A stretch of 64,000 nt of DNA from contig NC_092612.1 of NCBI RefSeq assembly GCF_047663525.1, forward strand, positions 963,501 through 1,027,500. The letters run 5' to 3'. Source of the stretch: Anas platyrhynchos. Taxonomy: Eukaryota; Chordata; Aves; Anseriformes; Anatidae. The position numbers and the translations under genes are program-made. The notes beneath the pieces were generated by a model, which worked only from the letters and a program-made list of their open reading frames with translations, made no database searches and had not been told where the DNA came from. Positions 52,101-63,245 of this stretch are shown here, piece by piece (position 1 is the stretch's first letter; every line of letters begins with the position of its first letter).

Positions 52101-54835
52101 TCGAACCAGTCCGGCTCGCCCGCACTGCTATGCAAATCGGTCAGAGCTTTTGCAGGCGACATTGGGACCTGGATGTGCAGGAGCTGGCGGGGTAAGGCAC
52201 TGCTGGGGCCGGTGGGGCTGCTTGGAGAGAGGCAAAACGAGAGAGGAATGGGTAATTGGTTCTCCGTGCTTAACGAAGGGTCAGCGCAGGGTTCGGCAGC
52301 GCGGTCGGCGCGCTTTCGCTCTCCTTTTTGCACCTGGGGATTAGGAAAAAAAAAAAAAAAGGTGATGTTTGGAGGGGGGAAATGTGCTTTTTCTGAGTAT
52401 TTCCAACTAAAATGTCTTTAATCTCCAGCTGGGGAGGGAAAAGGGAGCGCTCCCAGCCCAGCCGCAGAGGAGCGAACAGCATCCGATGCCGTCGCTTCGG
52501 CTTTGCCAGCGAAACCCTGCTGGGAGCTGCAAGCACGGCTCTGGAGGCAAAGCGCAGTTCCCTGCCTCCCTCAGCAATCCCCAAAACCCCCCAAACCCCC
52601 CAGATTCCCCCTCCTCATGCAGCAAATTCGGCACCCCCAGGGCGACCCCAGCACCCCCGGTCCCGGCGCGATGCCGCCGGCGCGGTCGGAGCCCAGCAGC
52701 GGCCGCTCGCCGCCGCCTCGCCAACTTTTAATTGCTTTCATCTGATTTTCTGCTGCCTCCCGTTTTCTCCTAGTTTCAGAAATAACAACAGCAATAACGC
52801 AGCCAGGAGGATTTTCATTTCGGCAGCGGCCGTGCTGGGGTTTGGGGCGCAGGGCTGGGGGGCCAGCACCGTTCCCTTTGTCCGTGGGGCAGGGCGGTGA
52901 TGGGTTAATGCAGAAAAACCAGGCTCGACCTGGCCCATCCACACCAACCTGCCCCTCTGGCGTAAGTAGTGTGCAGGGCTGCTGTTTTTTTTCCTTTTTT
53001 TTCCTTATTTTTAATTTAATTGACTCCTCCGTCAGTGCCACTCGCGGGCCTGCCCGCTGCTGACGCTCGCCCCGTCTCTTTTCCTTCGCCAAACTTTTGC
53101 CGAGGTCGGGGAGGCTCGGGCAAAACAAATAATTTGTGGTTTAGGGGATGGTGAAATCAGCTCTGGAGGGGTGCAGGAGGCCGTGGTGATCCCTTCCCTG
53201 CAAAACGAGGGGAAGATAAAAAAAAAAGCAGCCATGTGCCTCTTTGTGAGGGGAAGGAAAATGGGTCCCGGCGGCCGCCAGCGCTGCGATAGGCGCGGGC
53301 GCCGTGGGAAATGGGTGCCCTCAAAATAAGGCAAATCAGCCCAAAGTGGAGCCACAAATCCCAAAGGGATGGGTGGAGGTGTGGTGAGGTGCTGGGGCAC
53401 TGCTGGCCCCAGCCAGGTGCCAGGGGGTGCTCCCAGGGGGCTGCGGCCCCCCCCTGCCCCAGGGTGCGCGAGGGCTGCGTTGTGCCTGGCCCATCCGGGC
53501 ATCTTTTCACCTGGTCGTGGCCAGTTTGGGGGAGGAATTAAAAATCTGGGATAAACACACGCTGATGTTCTGGTGGGACAGCCAGGAGCTGTCCTGCGAG
53601 GTTTTTTTCCCCCAGGCAGACCCCGAGGGTGATCCCGCAGTGGCTCCTGGCTGCGCATCCCCGTGGGTTCACCCTCGCTCCTGTTTCATCCCCTGGCGTT
53701 TGGGGCAAAAAGGTCGGCATCAAAGGAGCTGTCCCTGATGCACCCAGCCCGATGCAGCCACCTTCAGATTCCACTCAGCTTCTTTAAAATAGGAAAAATG
53801 TGGTGAGAAAGCAAAAAGCAGGGACAGCCCCATGACGGCGTTCACCGCAGCAGGTCGGGGTCCTAACCCGGAGAGCTTCCCCCCGTGGCATCCTGGCTGA
53901 TTTTCCCTTTTTTCCCCTGCCCATCGCCGTCTCCAGCCCTCAGCTTAGGCTCTGTTGGGTTTTATTTCCCTGGGGGATGCTGCTTGGTTTTTTGTGGTGC
54001 TCCCAAACCCGAGCCCAGAAACCCCCCCGCTGCCGGCGACGCTGCCTAAAGGCGACGCAGCGCCGGACCCTTGGGTGGCTGAGCCAAAAACCTCCCCAAG
54101 GACCCCGAGTTTGCCACAAAAATCTTCCCAGGTGCAAACTCCACGCTCTGTATTCACTCTCTGTAATTCCTCCTCTCCTCGCACGCACCTCTGTGAAGGC
54201 ACTGAGCGTGGAAAGCATCGCACAGAATAAATTTTGTAGGGTCAGGTGGTGCCTGAGCCGTGCCCAAGGCTTTTTGGTTCAAAATCTGCCCCGAGAGCAG
54301 GTACCTTGGGAAAGAAACACGGCCAAAGAGGTTGAGTCGTGTTTGAATGAATCATCTGCTTGGTTGTTTTTTTTTGTCTTGGCGAGAGGTTTTAATGCAA
54401 TCAGCTCCTCCAGAAAAGGGACAATAGCAAAGCGTGGTAAATATATTGTCCTGTGACCACAGAACAAATCCTGTCAGGGAAATGGAATTGAAGGATTGAA
54501 AAATGGGATTTCGGCAGGAAATATTGACCCGGCGTAAGAACAAATGTTATTTTTGCAGGACGAGGAAATCGAGCCTGGCTCAGGGCTACCTGGGGGCAGA
54601 GGAAAAGTTCCCCGAGCTGCTGAGAAGTGTGAATTGGGGCTGACTTTGCCCAATGGAGTGCTTGCCACCCAAAACATTTGGGAAGTCCCCTTCTAAAGCA
54701 AAACAATTAACACAGCCTGAAAAGAAAAGAGCGGAGAGACACGGAGGGGTTTTCCCAAATCTGTTTTTGAGGGGACCCCACAAAGAACCTGGAATGTGTT
54801 TGTGCCAAGGCCCCTGTTCGTGTCGGGGCCCTGAG

Positions 54836-55005
54836 TCGGGTCCTGGCTTTTGGGATCGGGTCCTGGCTTTTGGGATTGGGTCCTGGGGTTTGGGCTCGGG
54901 TCCTGGCTTTTGGGATCGGGTCCTGGCTTTTGGGATCAGGTCCTGGGGTTTGGGATCGGGTCCTGGCTTTTGGGATCGGGTCCTGGCTTTTGGGATCAGG
55001 GCGCT
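54836..55005. repeat. 20-bp tandem repeat
   Basis: Eight to nine copies of TCCTGGCTTTTGGGATCGGG, with some units reading TCCTGGGGTTTGGG(A/C)TCGGG. Copies are highly similar, so the array is probably young or being homogenised. Confidence 0.92.
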
Positions 55006-56094
55006 GTGACCCTGCAGGCGCCATGGGCAGGGGACGAAGCCCCCAGGGACATCGGGGCAGGAGGGATGAGCTCAAAGTGCCCCCGCACCTCTCGCCCCTC
55101 GCCGTTTGCTGCTTCCCAGCCCAGCCGCAGGGAATTTGGGGCAGCAATCCCACTTCGCAGAGGCTCCCGGGGGAAAGAAATAGGATATGAAACACGCTTA
55201 AAATTTTAACAAATGGGCTTCTAAGGGGAAAATCCCCTCAGCAGCAGGGGACGATGGCCCGGCACCCACCGCAGGTGCTCCGTCCCCTTCCCGTGTGTGC
55301 CATGGGTGCAGGATGCGGTGCTGAGCCCCGGAGCTCGTGCCGCCTGTGTGGCCACCAGCAGCCGGTAAGAAGCCAATTTTGGGGCGTTTTCCAGCTCTGC
55401 GTGGTCCGCAGGTGGAAATGAGCTCACACAAAGTCCAGCGCCAGCGAGGGACCCGAGTCCCAAAGCGCGACTTCAATGCAAATCCTTCAGCTTTGTTAAA
55501 AGCCAGGCTAAATACCCCTGGGCACACAAGGAGCCGGAGAATAGAGCCGGTTTGTTATGGAGGGCATTATCCAGCCTCAATTGCTTGATTTTTTTTAAAT
55601 CCTACTTAATAGTATTAATCTGCAAGTATCTTTTATGCTCCTTTCGGAGATAGCCGCGGAGGCACGCCGGGCTGTCCCCGGAGGACTCGCCGCCTTTTCC
55701 TTCGAGGAACGGGCAGAGCGGCCCCAACCTTGGCACAAAATGCTGCAAAAAGGAAAAATTAAAGCCGGGAGCAGCCGAGGGAGGCCGGGGAAGGAGCAGG
55801 CTGCAAAACTTCGGCTGGCAGCCGTGCCCCGTGTTTTGGGGGAAAAAGCTACCCAAAAAGTCCGGAGCAAGCTCCGTTCATTTTATTATTTTATTTTTTT
55901 TCCCCAAATTTCAGCAGCTCAAAGCTCCGAGGGGGGATTTTTTTTTTTTTTTTTCCAAGGCACCTCCGTGCTTGCCGAACCGAGGTCGGATTTTGACTCG
56001 GGCTGTGGCAACGGGGAGGAAAAAGAAATTCCTGGGGAGAAAAGCAGCTCTGCGATGTGGCGTTAGAGGCACCGATGAGGTGGGTTTAACACCG

Positions 56095-56185
56095 CTCTGA
56101 GCCTTTTAAAGCACAAATTAATGAACTTGAGACCGACGCGATATTGACGGTGATCTTTCCTTCCTAATTTGCTTTTTTATTCGTT
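56095..56185. other. AT-balanced block, possible conserved element
   Basis: Contains CACAAATTAATGAACTTGAG and GATATTGACGGTGATC, then TCCTAATTTGC. The motifs and composition differ from the surroundings. Conservation cannot be tested here. Confidence 0.3.
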
Positions 56186-56994
56186 TTCCTGCTCAGTGCT
56201 CGCCGGGTCTGACCAAGGGCTCCTCGCTCCGGGCCGGCTCAGAGGGGAGAGGCTGCGGTCCAGCCAGGTGGGTTTTAAATAATTTTTGGCCATCGCATTG
56301 CTCTGCACAACCGGGCTTCACGCCGTGGCAAAGCTCCGACAAGGAGCGGGGAGAAGCGAGCTGCTGCTTTGGGGTCTTTTCCGGGGAAAAAAAAAAAAAA
56401 AAAAGGAAAAAAAGGTCTCGCTCATGTTTCTGGGGAGGATTACCAGCGAGGTCGGGCGGCTCTGCAAAGAAAGGAGGCGGCTGGAGGAAAGGGAGAGCCC
56501 GAACCCGCAGGACGGTCGGGCAGGAGCCTCCTGGTTTCCTTTATTCTCCAAGCAGGCGTCCGAATTCCTGGCTTGGGAAGCGGCAACTTCCCACGCAGGG
56601 GTGCTGGGGGTTCGGGTCCCCCCCTTGCTCTGAAGCTGTGCCAGCAGCGGAGGGGTCGCGATCGGCTTTCCCCCGCTTTAATTCCTTTTCCCACTTCTCC
56701 CGGCTTTTGTGCTTAGAAAAAAAACAGAAAAAAAACAAAAAAACAGGCAGGAAAGAGCGGTCCTGGAGCCCGTGGCTATTCAGGGGGATGTGGAGGCTGC
56801 AGATAAATATCTGGGCTTTGAAAAGAAGAAGGTTTATCCTTTTTCTTCTTATTATTATTTTTTCTCTTCCATTTATTATCATCTCTAAACGCAGCACCAA
56901 AAATACCTGGTGAGAGACCGGGCTTCAGGCTGGTGGCATCCTCAAAAACCGCCTGCTCCTCTTTGTAAATTCAGAGGACGTCCCCCGGCCCCGC

Positions 56995-57115
56995 AGAAGT
57001 GATGTATTCATGTCCTTATTTTATAGAAATTGGATAGATTTCCTATAATCAACTTCCCTGCCTTTTGCTAAAGGTTACTTTGGGGCCTTTTTGATTTTTA
57101 AACAGAACAAAGAGA
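56995..57115. other. AT-balanced block, possible conserved element
   Basis: Contains TGATGTATTCATGTCC, TTTTATAGAAATTGG and TTCCTATAATCAACTTCCC. It has no coding signal in any frame that I recognise. Confidence 0.3.
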
Positions 57116-58574
57116 TGGATTCAGCCCTCCTTGGTTTAAATAAAAGGTGTCAGGACTTTTGGGTCACAAAACACCAGGACGAGGAGGGCTCGTGGGCAGC
57201 AGAAGCGGCCGCCTTCTGCTTCCAGAGTGGCAGCAATTATCTAAATTACCTGAATTATCCGAATTATCCTTACGTCTCCCCCGGGACGGGATCCCCAGCT
57301 AGAAATTGGGACCACCAGAATAGCGCTGGGGTGGGGAGAAAACCCAACCGGCACAGCACAGCCGTGGGCAAGGTGGGTAGGGAAGGGTTCACAGGGGGAA
57401 ATTGGGGAATTATTGGGGTGCCCACGCTCCGTGGTACCCAACAGGGATGGATTCATCCCAAAAGTGGCCTCCCAAAAGGGCAGGAGGGTCCCAAGTTCTC
57501 CCCGTCCACCCCGAGCCCAGCCACGCTGAGCCTCGTCCTCCGGACGTTATCCCGTGCGCAAAAACTTTTCGGGACCTGCCTCATCCTAATGAAAAGTCCC
57601 ATGGGGTGATCCCCACGAGCCTTAATGTGCCTCACAACGCGAAATGGAAATTTTTGTGATCCCAAAACAGCCTCGCAGTTGGGGAGCCGTGCGCTTTGGT
57701 GGGGTAAATGCGTCGGAGAAGAGGCACAGACCTGGGGCAGGTTTTGGGGGTACCCCTCACCCCCGGAGCTTTTCCCAAACCAGGGGGGTTCCCGTCCCCA
57801 TCTGTGCCAGGAGGGAAGTTTTCTCTTCTCTTTTTCGGGCATTTGGGATCTCTCACCTGTGGCCAGCTACACCACGGGAGGAATTTAAGAGCCGGGAGGT
57901 GTGTAAAGACTCAGGGAAATTGCTGCGGAGAGGGGAATGCCAAAAAAATTCAGCCTCTGTGCCCCCTCCGTAAGAGGTCTCCGAAAGGATTTGGGGGTTA
58001 ATTTGGGCTCCCTCTGAAGCTCAGGGAGCTGCAGGGATCCCAAGGAGTCTGCACAAAGCCGTGCCGGGAAGGTTCGGGCTGGGCAATGGGAGAAATTCCC
58101 TCAGCCTCTGGTGAAGTTGGTGCCCTGTGCCTGTCGGTGTCCCGGAGGAAAATGCCCTCGATTTTCGACTTTAATTTGTGGCTAGACCTGAGGAAACGGG
58201 GTGGTGGGGCTCGACTGTACCCAAAGGTGTCCCTAATGGAGCCGTCCTGTTCTTTTTGGGGTTTTCTGCAGGGCTTTTATGGAACTTATGGAATTTGGGG
58301 TTTTGCCCCGCATGGTTGGGGAAACCGAGGCACGGAGCGAGCCGGCGACATCCCCAAAACCAAAAACCCGAAACCAAACCGGGCTGAGTCCAGCTGGGGA
58401 CACCCAAAGACGTGGCCTTGATGCCTCCGAGCACCCCAAAACCATCCCAAAGCTGGGCTCTGTCCACACCAGGCCCCCCCCAGCCCCGCTCAGCCCCAGT
58501 GGCTGCGGCCCCACGGCGGGGCGAGCCCGGCGCAGCGCCCCGGGGGGGCGGAGGGGAGCCCCCCCACAGCCGCA

Positions 58575-58735
58575 GCGTGTGAATTAACCAACTTTGTTTT
58601 CCACCAGGCTTTTCCCTTAATAGCCGTCCCCCTCCCCCTCGCTTTTGCCGGCGTTTGAGGAGAAGTGAGGCGTGAGAGATCCTTTGGAATAATGAGGTGT
58701 AATTAGCCCTGGCAGCTCTTATCTTCCACTCCCCC
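58575..58735. other. AT-balanced block with homeodomain and GATA motifs
   Basis: Contains GTGTGAATTAACCAACTTTG and GAGGTGTAATTAGCCCTGG, ending in AGCTCTTATCTTCC, where TTATCT is a GATA site in reverse. It is flanked by a poly-C run at 58731-58746. Confidence 0.35.
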
Positions 58736-58974
58736 CCCCCCCCCCCTTCAATTAGATTGAAATAAAAAAAATAAAAATAAAAAAATAAAAAGTGAGGGGA
58801 AGAAAAGGGGAAAAAAAAAAGAGGGGGGGGGAGAAAAGGAAGAGGGAGGGAGGCAAGAAAAAGTTGGGTGCCTCGTCCGGCTCCGTCCTGAGCCCCGAGC
58901 ATCCCTCGGGAGCGGCACGGGGTGGCCACGGGGGAGCCTCCTGGACCTCTCCATCCCCATCCCGCCCCCAAATT

Positions 58975-59068
58975 ACACCTCCAATTCCCCCCCTGCTTCC
59001 AATTCCCACCCTGCTTTCAATTCCCACCCTGCCTCCAATTCCCCCCCTGCCTCCAATTCCCACCTGCA
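58975..59068. repeat. 20-bp tandem repeat CCTCCAATTCCCACCCTGCC
   Basis: Five copies of about 19-20 bp, with CTTCCAATTCCCACC and CTCCAATTCCCCCC variants. Confidence 0.88.
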
Positions 59069-59379
59069 GCATCGCCCGGTGCGGTGCAAGGGGGCTGGGG
59101 GGGGATCTGAGCCTTCGGCCTCCCCGTCCCTCCCGCCTCGCCCCCGCGTCCCCGCGCCTGCCCCGCTGCCATCCCCTGATCTTTCGTCCCCGTGACCCTG
59201 ATCTTCAGGCTGACAGGCTGATGGATGGGCAGCGCCCCGGTGATTTACCGCGTCCTTTAATATTTGGCCGGGCGGCCGAGGCCCTTGGGCAGCCGGCGGG
59301 GCTGGGGGGAGACGGCCGGGAGATTTGTCAACCTTTGAGGCGGGGAGGCGGGAGGGAGGAAAGGGCCCTGTCTGTCCGC

Positions 59380-59470
59380 GGTGATTTATACACGGTGGCG
59401 GTGATTAAATTGGCCTTAGCTAATGATAACTAACTAGTCAGGGGCTGACCTTTCCCTGACAATGGAAGGG
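59380..59470. other. AT-balanced block, probable regulatory element
   Basis: Contains GTGATTTATACACGG, GTGATTAAATTGGCC and TTAGCTAATGATAACTAACT, then GGCTGACCTTTCCC. Several homeodomain cores and a nuclear-receptor half site (TGACCTTT) are packed into 90 bp inside GC-rich DNA. Confidence 0.4.
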
Positions 59471-59864
59471 GGCCGGGAGCCACGCTGCTGCAGGGTGTCT
59501 AATGGGGATGTTTCCTCAGCCAAGACACCACTTTTTTATTATTATTATTATTTATATATCTCATTTTTTTTTAATTTTTCCCTTAGAAATGGTTTCCTGG
59601 CCGTCCCCGTGTACAAAGCTGCAGGACGCCGTGCGCCCCCCTCCCAGGGTCCGAGCCGCCCCCCGGCCTCCAGCGCCGCACGCAGGTACCTGGGCCCCGA
59701 GGGACTGCGGGGAACGGGAGAGGAGAAGCAAACGGGGTGGGTGGATTTCATCAGGGACCCGTGCACGCTTCCAGCAGGAGGCCTCGACCGAGCTGGACTT
59801 GATTTAGGGCTGTGCCGAGGTGGCCTCAAGCCTGGAACCCTCCGGCCCCAAATCTGGACCTCCA

Positions 59865-60015
59865 CGCACGCCTCCCTCTCTCCATCCTTCCCTCTCTCTC
59901 CATCCCTTTCTCCCTCTCTCCCTCTCCGTCCCTTCCTCCTTCTCCATCCCTGCCTCCCTCTCCAGCTCTCCCCTTCCCCTCCGTCCCTTTCCCCGTCCGT
60001 CCCCATCTCTCCCCC
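59865..60015. repeat. Pyrimidine-rich CTCTCCATCCCTTTC repeat
   Basis: Over 140 bp of nearly pure C/T on the plus strand with loose CTCTCCATCC-type phasing. Open frames here come from this bias. Confidence 0.75.
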
Positions 60016-60489
60016 GCTGCGGCTCCGGCCCCGTTCCCATGGAGGGGGACAGCCCGTGTGGCCCTGCCGAGCCACGAAGGGCGGGTTTGAAATGATCCAA
60101 ATGAGCTTTTCCACCTCAAATCGTCTTTTTGCCTCTTCTCTGCCCTAAAAAAAATCCCACAGCCCTTGAGGGAAAGCCTCTGACCGCCCCCAGATTGGGT
60201 ATTTTTCCCTTTACACAACGTTCTCCAATCTCGGTGTTTTTGACCCATTTCAGCCGCGTGTTGGTGCCACCACCCCCGGATCGCTCCCCGGCCGGGAAAC
60301 CACCTCGAGACATCCCCGAAGACCCCAAAGATGTGCCGGTGGCTGGAGCAAAGGGGAAAAAGGACCAAAAACCCACCGGGACCGGCCGCCCTGGTGCGCC
60401 CCGTGCCCCCCGGCCCCGCGGATAATAGCGGGGCTGCGGGGGCGATTTCACGGAGATTAACCCCGCGCCTCGCGCCGGGGCTGCCGCTG

Positions 60490-60600
60490 CCCTCGACACC
60501 GCTCCCCGAGTGTATCAAAGGCGGATTACAGCCAGATCAGCCCCGTGGCCGGATTTATTAGCGGCAATTTATCACGCGGAGGCAGCCGGGGAGGGTGGAA
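60490..60600. other. AT-balanced block, possible conserved element
   Basis: Contains GTGTATCAAAGGCGGATTAC, then GGATTTATTAGCGGCAATTT and ATCACGCGG. ATCAAAG is a TCF/LEF core and GGATTA a paired-type homeodomain core. Confidence 0.35.
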
Positions 60601-61079
60601 GGCCAAGGGCAGGGGCGGAGGAGCCGCCCGGCCTCCCTGCGGGGACCCGCGGCGTCGGCGGAGAGACCCCGGTTGAATTTTTGGCACGGGGTCGGGGTTT
60701 CCTCCCAGTTCCCCGAGGATTTTGGTGCAGGTTGGGAAAAGGCAGCTCGAGGCGGGGAAGAGGGGAAGCCTTCAGCCTCGCCGCAGCCCGGGCTGCCCCT
60801 CTGCACCTCCCTGGGGCTGGGGAAGGGGGACGGGCGCCCGGCACCGCTTTGGAGGGCCATAGGGTGCCGGAGTCCCTCGGGGCCGGGGACGTCGCACGGG
60901 GCACACCCATGGGGCACGAGGCTCACACCGATGCCACCAGACCCCAGCGGCCACCCCGGGCACCCCCAGCCCCCCGTGGCACGGGGACACCCGGCTCCGG
61001 GCGCGCGGCTGAGTCGGGGGAAGGAGCCTGGAAGAGGTTAAAGTGGGGCGAGCGGGGAGAGAAGCCTCGGAACGGGAAC

Positions 61080-61345
61080 GGGGCGTTTTAATGACATTCC
61101 ATTAAAGCTCCCTTTGGGGCCAGCGCGGCCGCCATGTGCTCCACATTCTCATGGTAATTATGAGACATCTGTATAGAGGCTCTTTTCTCATCAAAGATGG
61201 CTCTCTTCAAAGACACTCCTGGGAAACCCTTCACCTCTGACCCGGGGGGTCAGCGCTGAAACAGTGGCTCTATAGTGCGCGTTACTGTAAAGCCGAGTAT
61301 CCTTTTTCCTCCGTTAACCTGACCAGGTCCCGGCTTTTCATGCGG
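61080..61345. other. Probable conserved non-coding element
   Basis: The longest low-repeat, AT-balanced block in the right flank. It contains TTTTAATGACATTCCATTAA, CTCATGGTAATTATGAGACA, CATCAAAGATGGCTC, CTTCAAAGACACTCC, GTGGCTCTATAGTGCGCG and CCGTTAACCTGACC. It includes homeodomain (TAATTA) and TCF/LEF (ATCAAAG) cores and has no reading frame of note on either strand. I judge it regulatory from texture only. Confidence 0.45.
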
Positions 61346-61949
61346 GCCCGCGTTGAGCCGAGGGGGTGGGGGGCACCGGTTTGGGGATGGGTCCCCCCCC
61401 CCACACACCCCTCCGGCGGTCACCGTTTCGTTTCGGCAGCCCCGGCCACGGGTGCCGCCGCCGCCCGCGCTGACCCCGGCCGTGGCGATCAAAGCGGGAA
61501 GAAAAGGGTTTTAATGAGCGGGGCCGGGGCGGCTTCTCCCTTCCCGATGTCCTCCTCCCCGCTGCGCCACGGCAAATCCCACCCCGGCTCCTGCGCCAAG
61601 TCCCTGGGGGCGATTTTGGGGGGTCACGATACGCAAACAGCCCTCTCCAAACGGTGTCCCCGTTGCCGGGGACGTGCCCCACGGTGCCACCGGGCTCGAC
61701 GCCGGTTCTGCAGCGTGGCGAGGCCACCCCGTGTCCCCACACCCCACGGGGACGTTTCCACCCCAAACAGCATCACCGCCCTCGGTGTCCCCCGGGTGCC
61801 ACCTCCCCGGGCAGGGGACAGCGGGGCGGAGGGGACGGGTGCTTGGTGTCCCCCTCTTGGGGTGGCTCCGTCCCTCCGGCACGGCAGCGGCGCACGATCC
61901 CCGCGGCCCTTTCCAATAAGTGGCAAATGATTCTTCGTCCTGTCGCTCC

Positions 61950-62080
61950 CCGGCGGCAATAAACCTTCCTCACAATGAAGTCATTTGATTTCCGCGTCCT
62001 GTAATCGCCCGGCGATTTGGCGTTAATTAACGAGCGCTTACGGGAAGGGACGGCCGCGGGAGCGAGCGCTGCGCTTTTCC
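61950..62080. other. AT-balanced block, possible conserved element
   Basis: Contains GGCAATAAACCTTCC, AATGAAGTCATTTGATTTCC and GGCGTTAATTAACGAGCGC, the last with a TTAATTAA palindrome. Confidence 0.35.
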
Positions 62081-62774
62081 AGATGACGGATGGGCCTCCA
62101 GCGCCCACCGAGCCCCCCGCAGCCCGGCCCCGCACCCGGCCGGGACGTCCCAAAAGGGCATTGAGCCTAACGAAGTGCCCAGCTAACGAGGAAAGGGAAA
62201 GCGGTGCCAAAAAGAGCCCGGAGGATTTGTCATTTTGGGGCTTGGCACGGTTGCGCCCCATCCCAGTGGCTCCTGGATGGGGCTGGTGGGGAAACTGAGG
62301 CACGGAGGGGGAGCAGGGAGGTGGAAGGGGACGTTTCTTTGCCACAACCTCCCCCTAAAGGGACGGGGACATCCCAGCGGGGTGGCTTTGGGGTCGGGGC
62401 CGGGGGTGCTGGAGCATGGTGTTGACTCAACAGGGAATTAAGCTCGTTAGAAAGCAGCGGGGTCTGCGGGGGGAGACCCCGGGGGCGTGAAATCCCTCGC
62501 TCCCCCCCCCTTTCTCCTGCTTCAGCCCCAGAAATGGGGCCGCACAGACCCCTCCGGTGCATGACTGGGGCCCCCCCAGTTTGTCCCAGTGCCCAGCTCA
62601 GAGCTGTGTGTGTCTCATTTTCCCCAGCAGTGCAGCACAGGGGGGCTGGTGGCGACGTGGCACGGCCGTGACGGAGCCAAATGTCCCCTGGTGCCACCAC
62701 AGGAGGTCGAGGGGTTTTTGGGGGGCCTGGTGGCACCCCCAGATTATGGGATGGGGAAAGGGATAGGGTCAAGG

Positions 62775-62960
62775 ATGGATGGGATGGGATGGGATGGGAT
62801 GGGGATAAGGGTGAGGATGAGGATGAGGATGAGGATGAGGATGAGGATGAGGATGAGGATGAGGATGAGGGTGAAGGTGGGGCTGGGGCTGGGAACAGGA
62901 ATGGGGATTGGGATTGGAATGAGGATGGGGATGAGGATGAGGATGGGAATGAATGGTAAT
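62775..62960. repeat. GGGAT pentamer and GATGAG hexamer repeat
   Basis: Four GGGATGGGAT-type units, then about ten copies of GATGAG, then mixed GGGGAT(G/T) units. Open acidic and Met/Arg-rich frames arise from the hexamer. Confidence 0.92.
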
Positions 62961-63124
62961 GGGGAAAGGATGGGGATTACACTCTGGCACTCTGTGCCAG
63001 GGGGCTGGATCCAGCCCATGAGGACCCCCAGGCCCACTGCAGGGAGCTGGGGAGCAGCACGGGCACCCTGGGGGCTGCTCCGGGGGCTGCTGCCGGCCCC
63101 ATGGAGAGCCCCCGCCTGAGTGCG

Positions 63125-63245
63125 GGCCGATAAATCCTCGCACCGTATATACGCCACCCGAGCGCCTGGGTGCCGGATTTTGTCTGGTGCCTTAATGTCA
63201 GCACCGTAAATTAGCTCCTGGCACCGAGGCGACCTTGACGAGTTC
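63125..63245. other. AT-balanced block, possible conserved element
   Basis: Contains GATAAATCCTCGCACCGTAT, GATTTTGTCTGGTGCC and ACCGTAAATTAGCTCCTGGC. A further short block at 63600-63650 has GACCGCAAATTTACC and CCAATTATCGAT. Confidence 0.3.
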
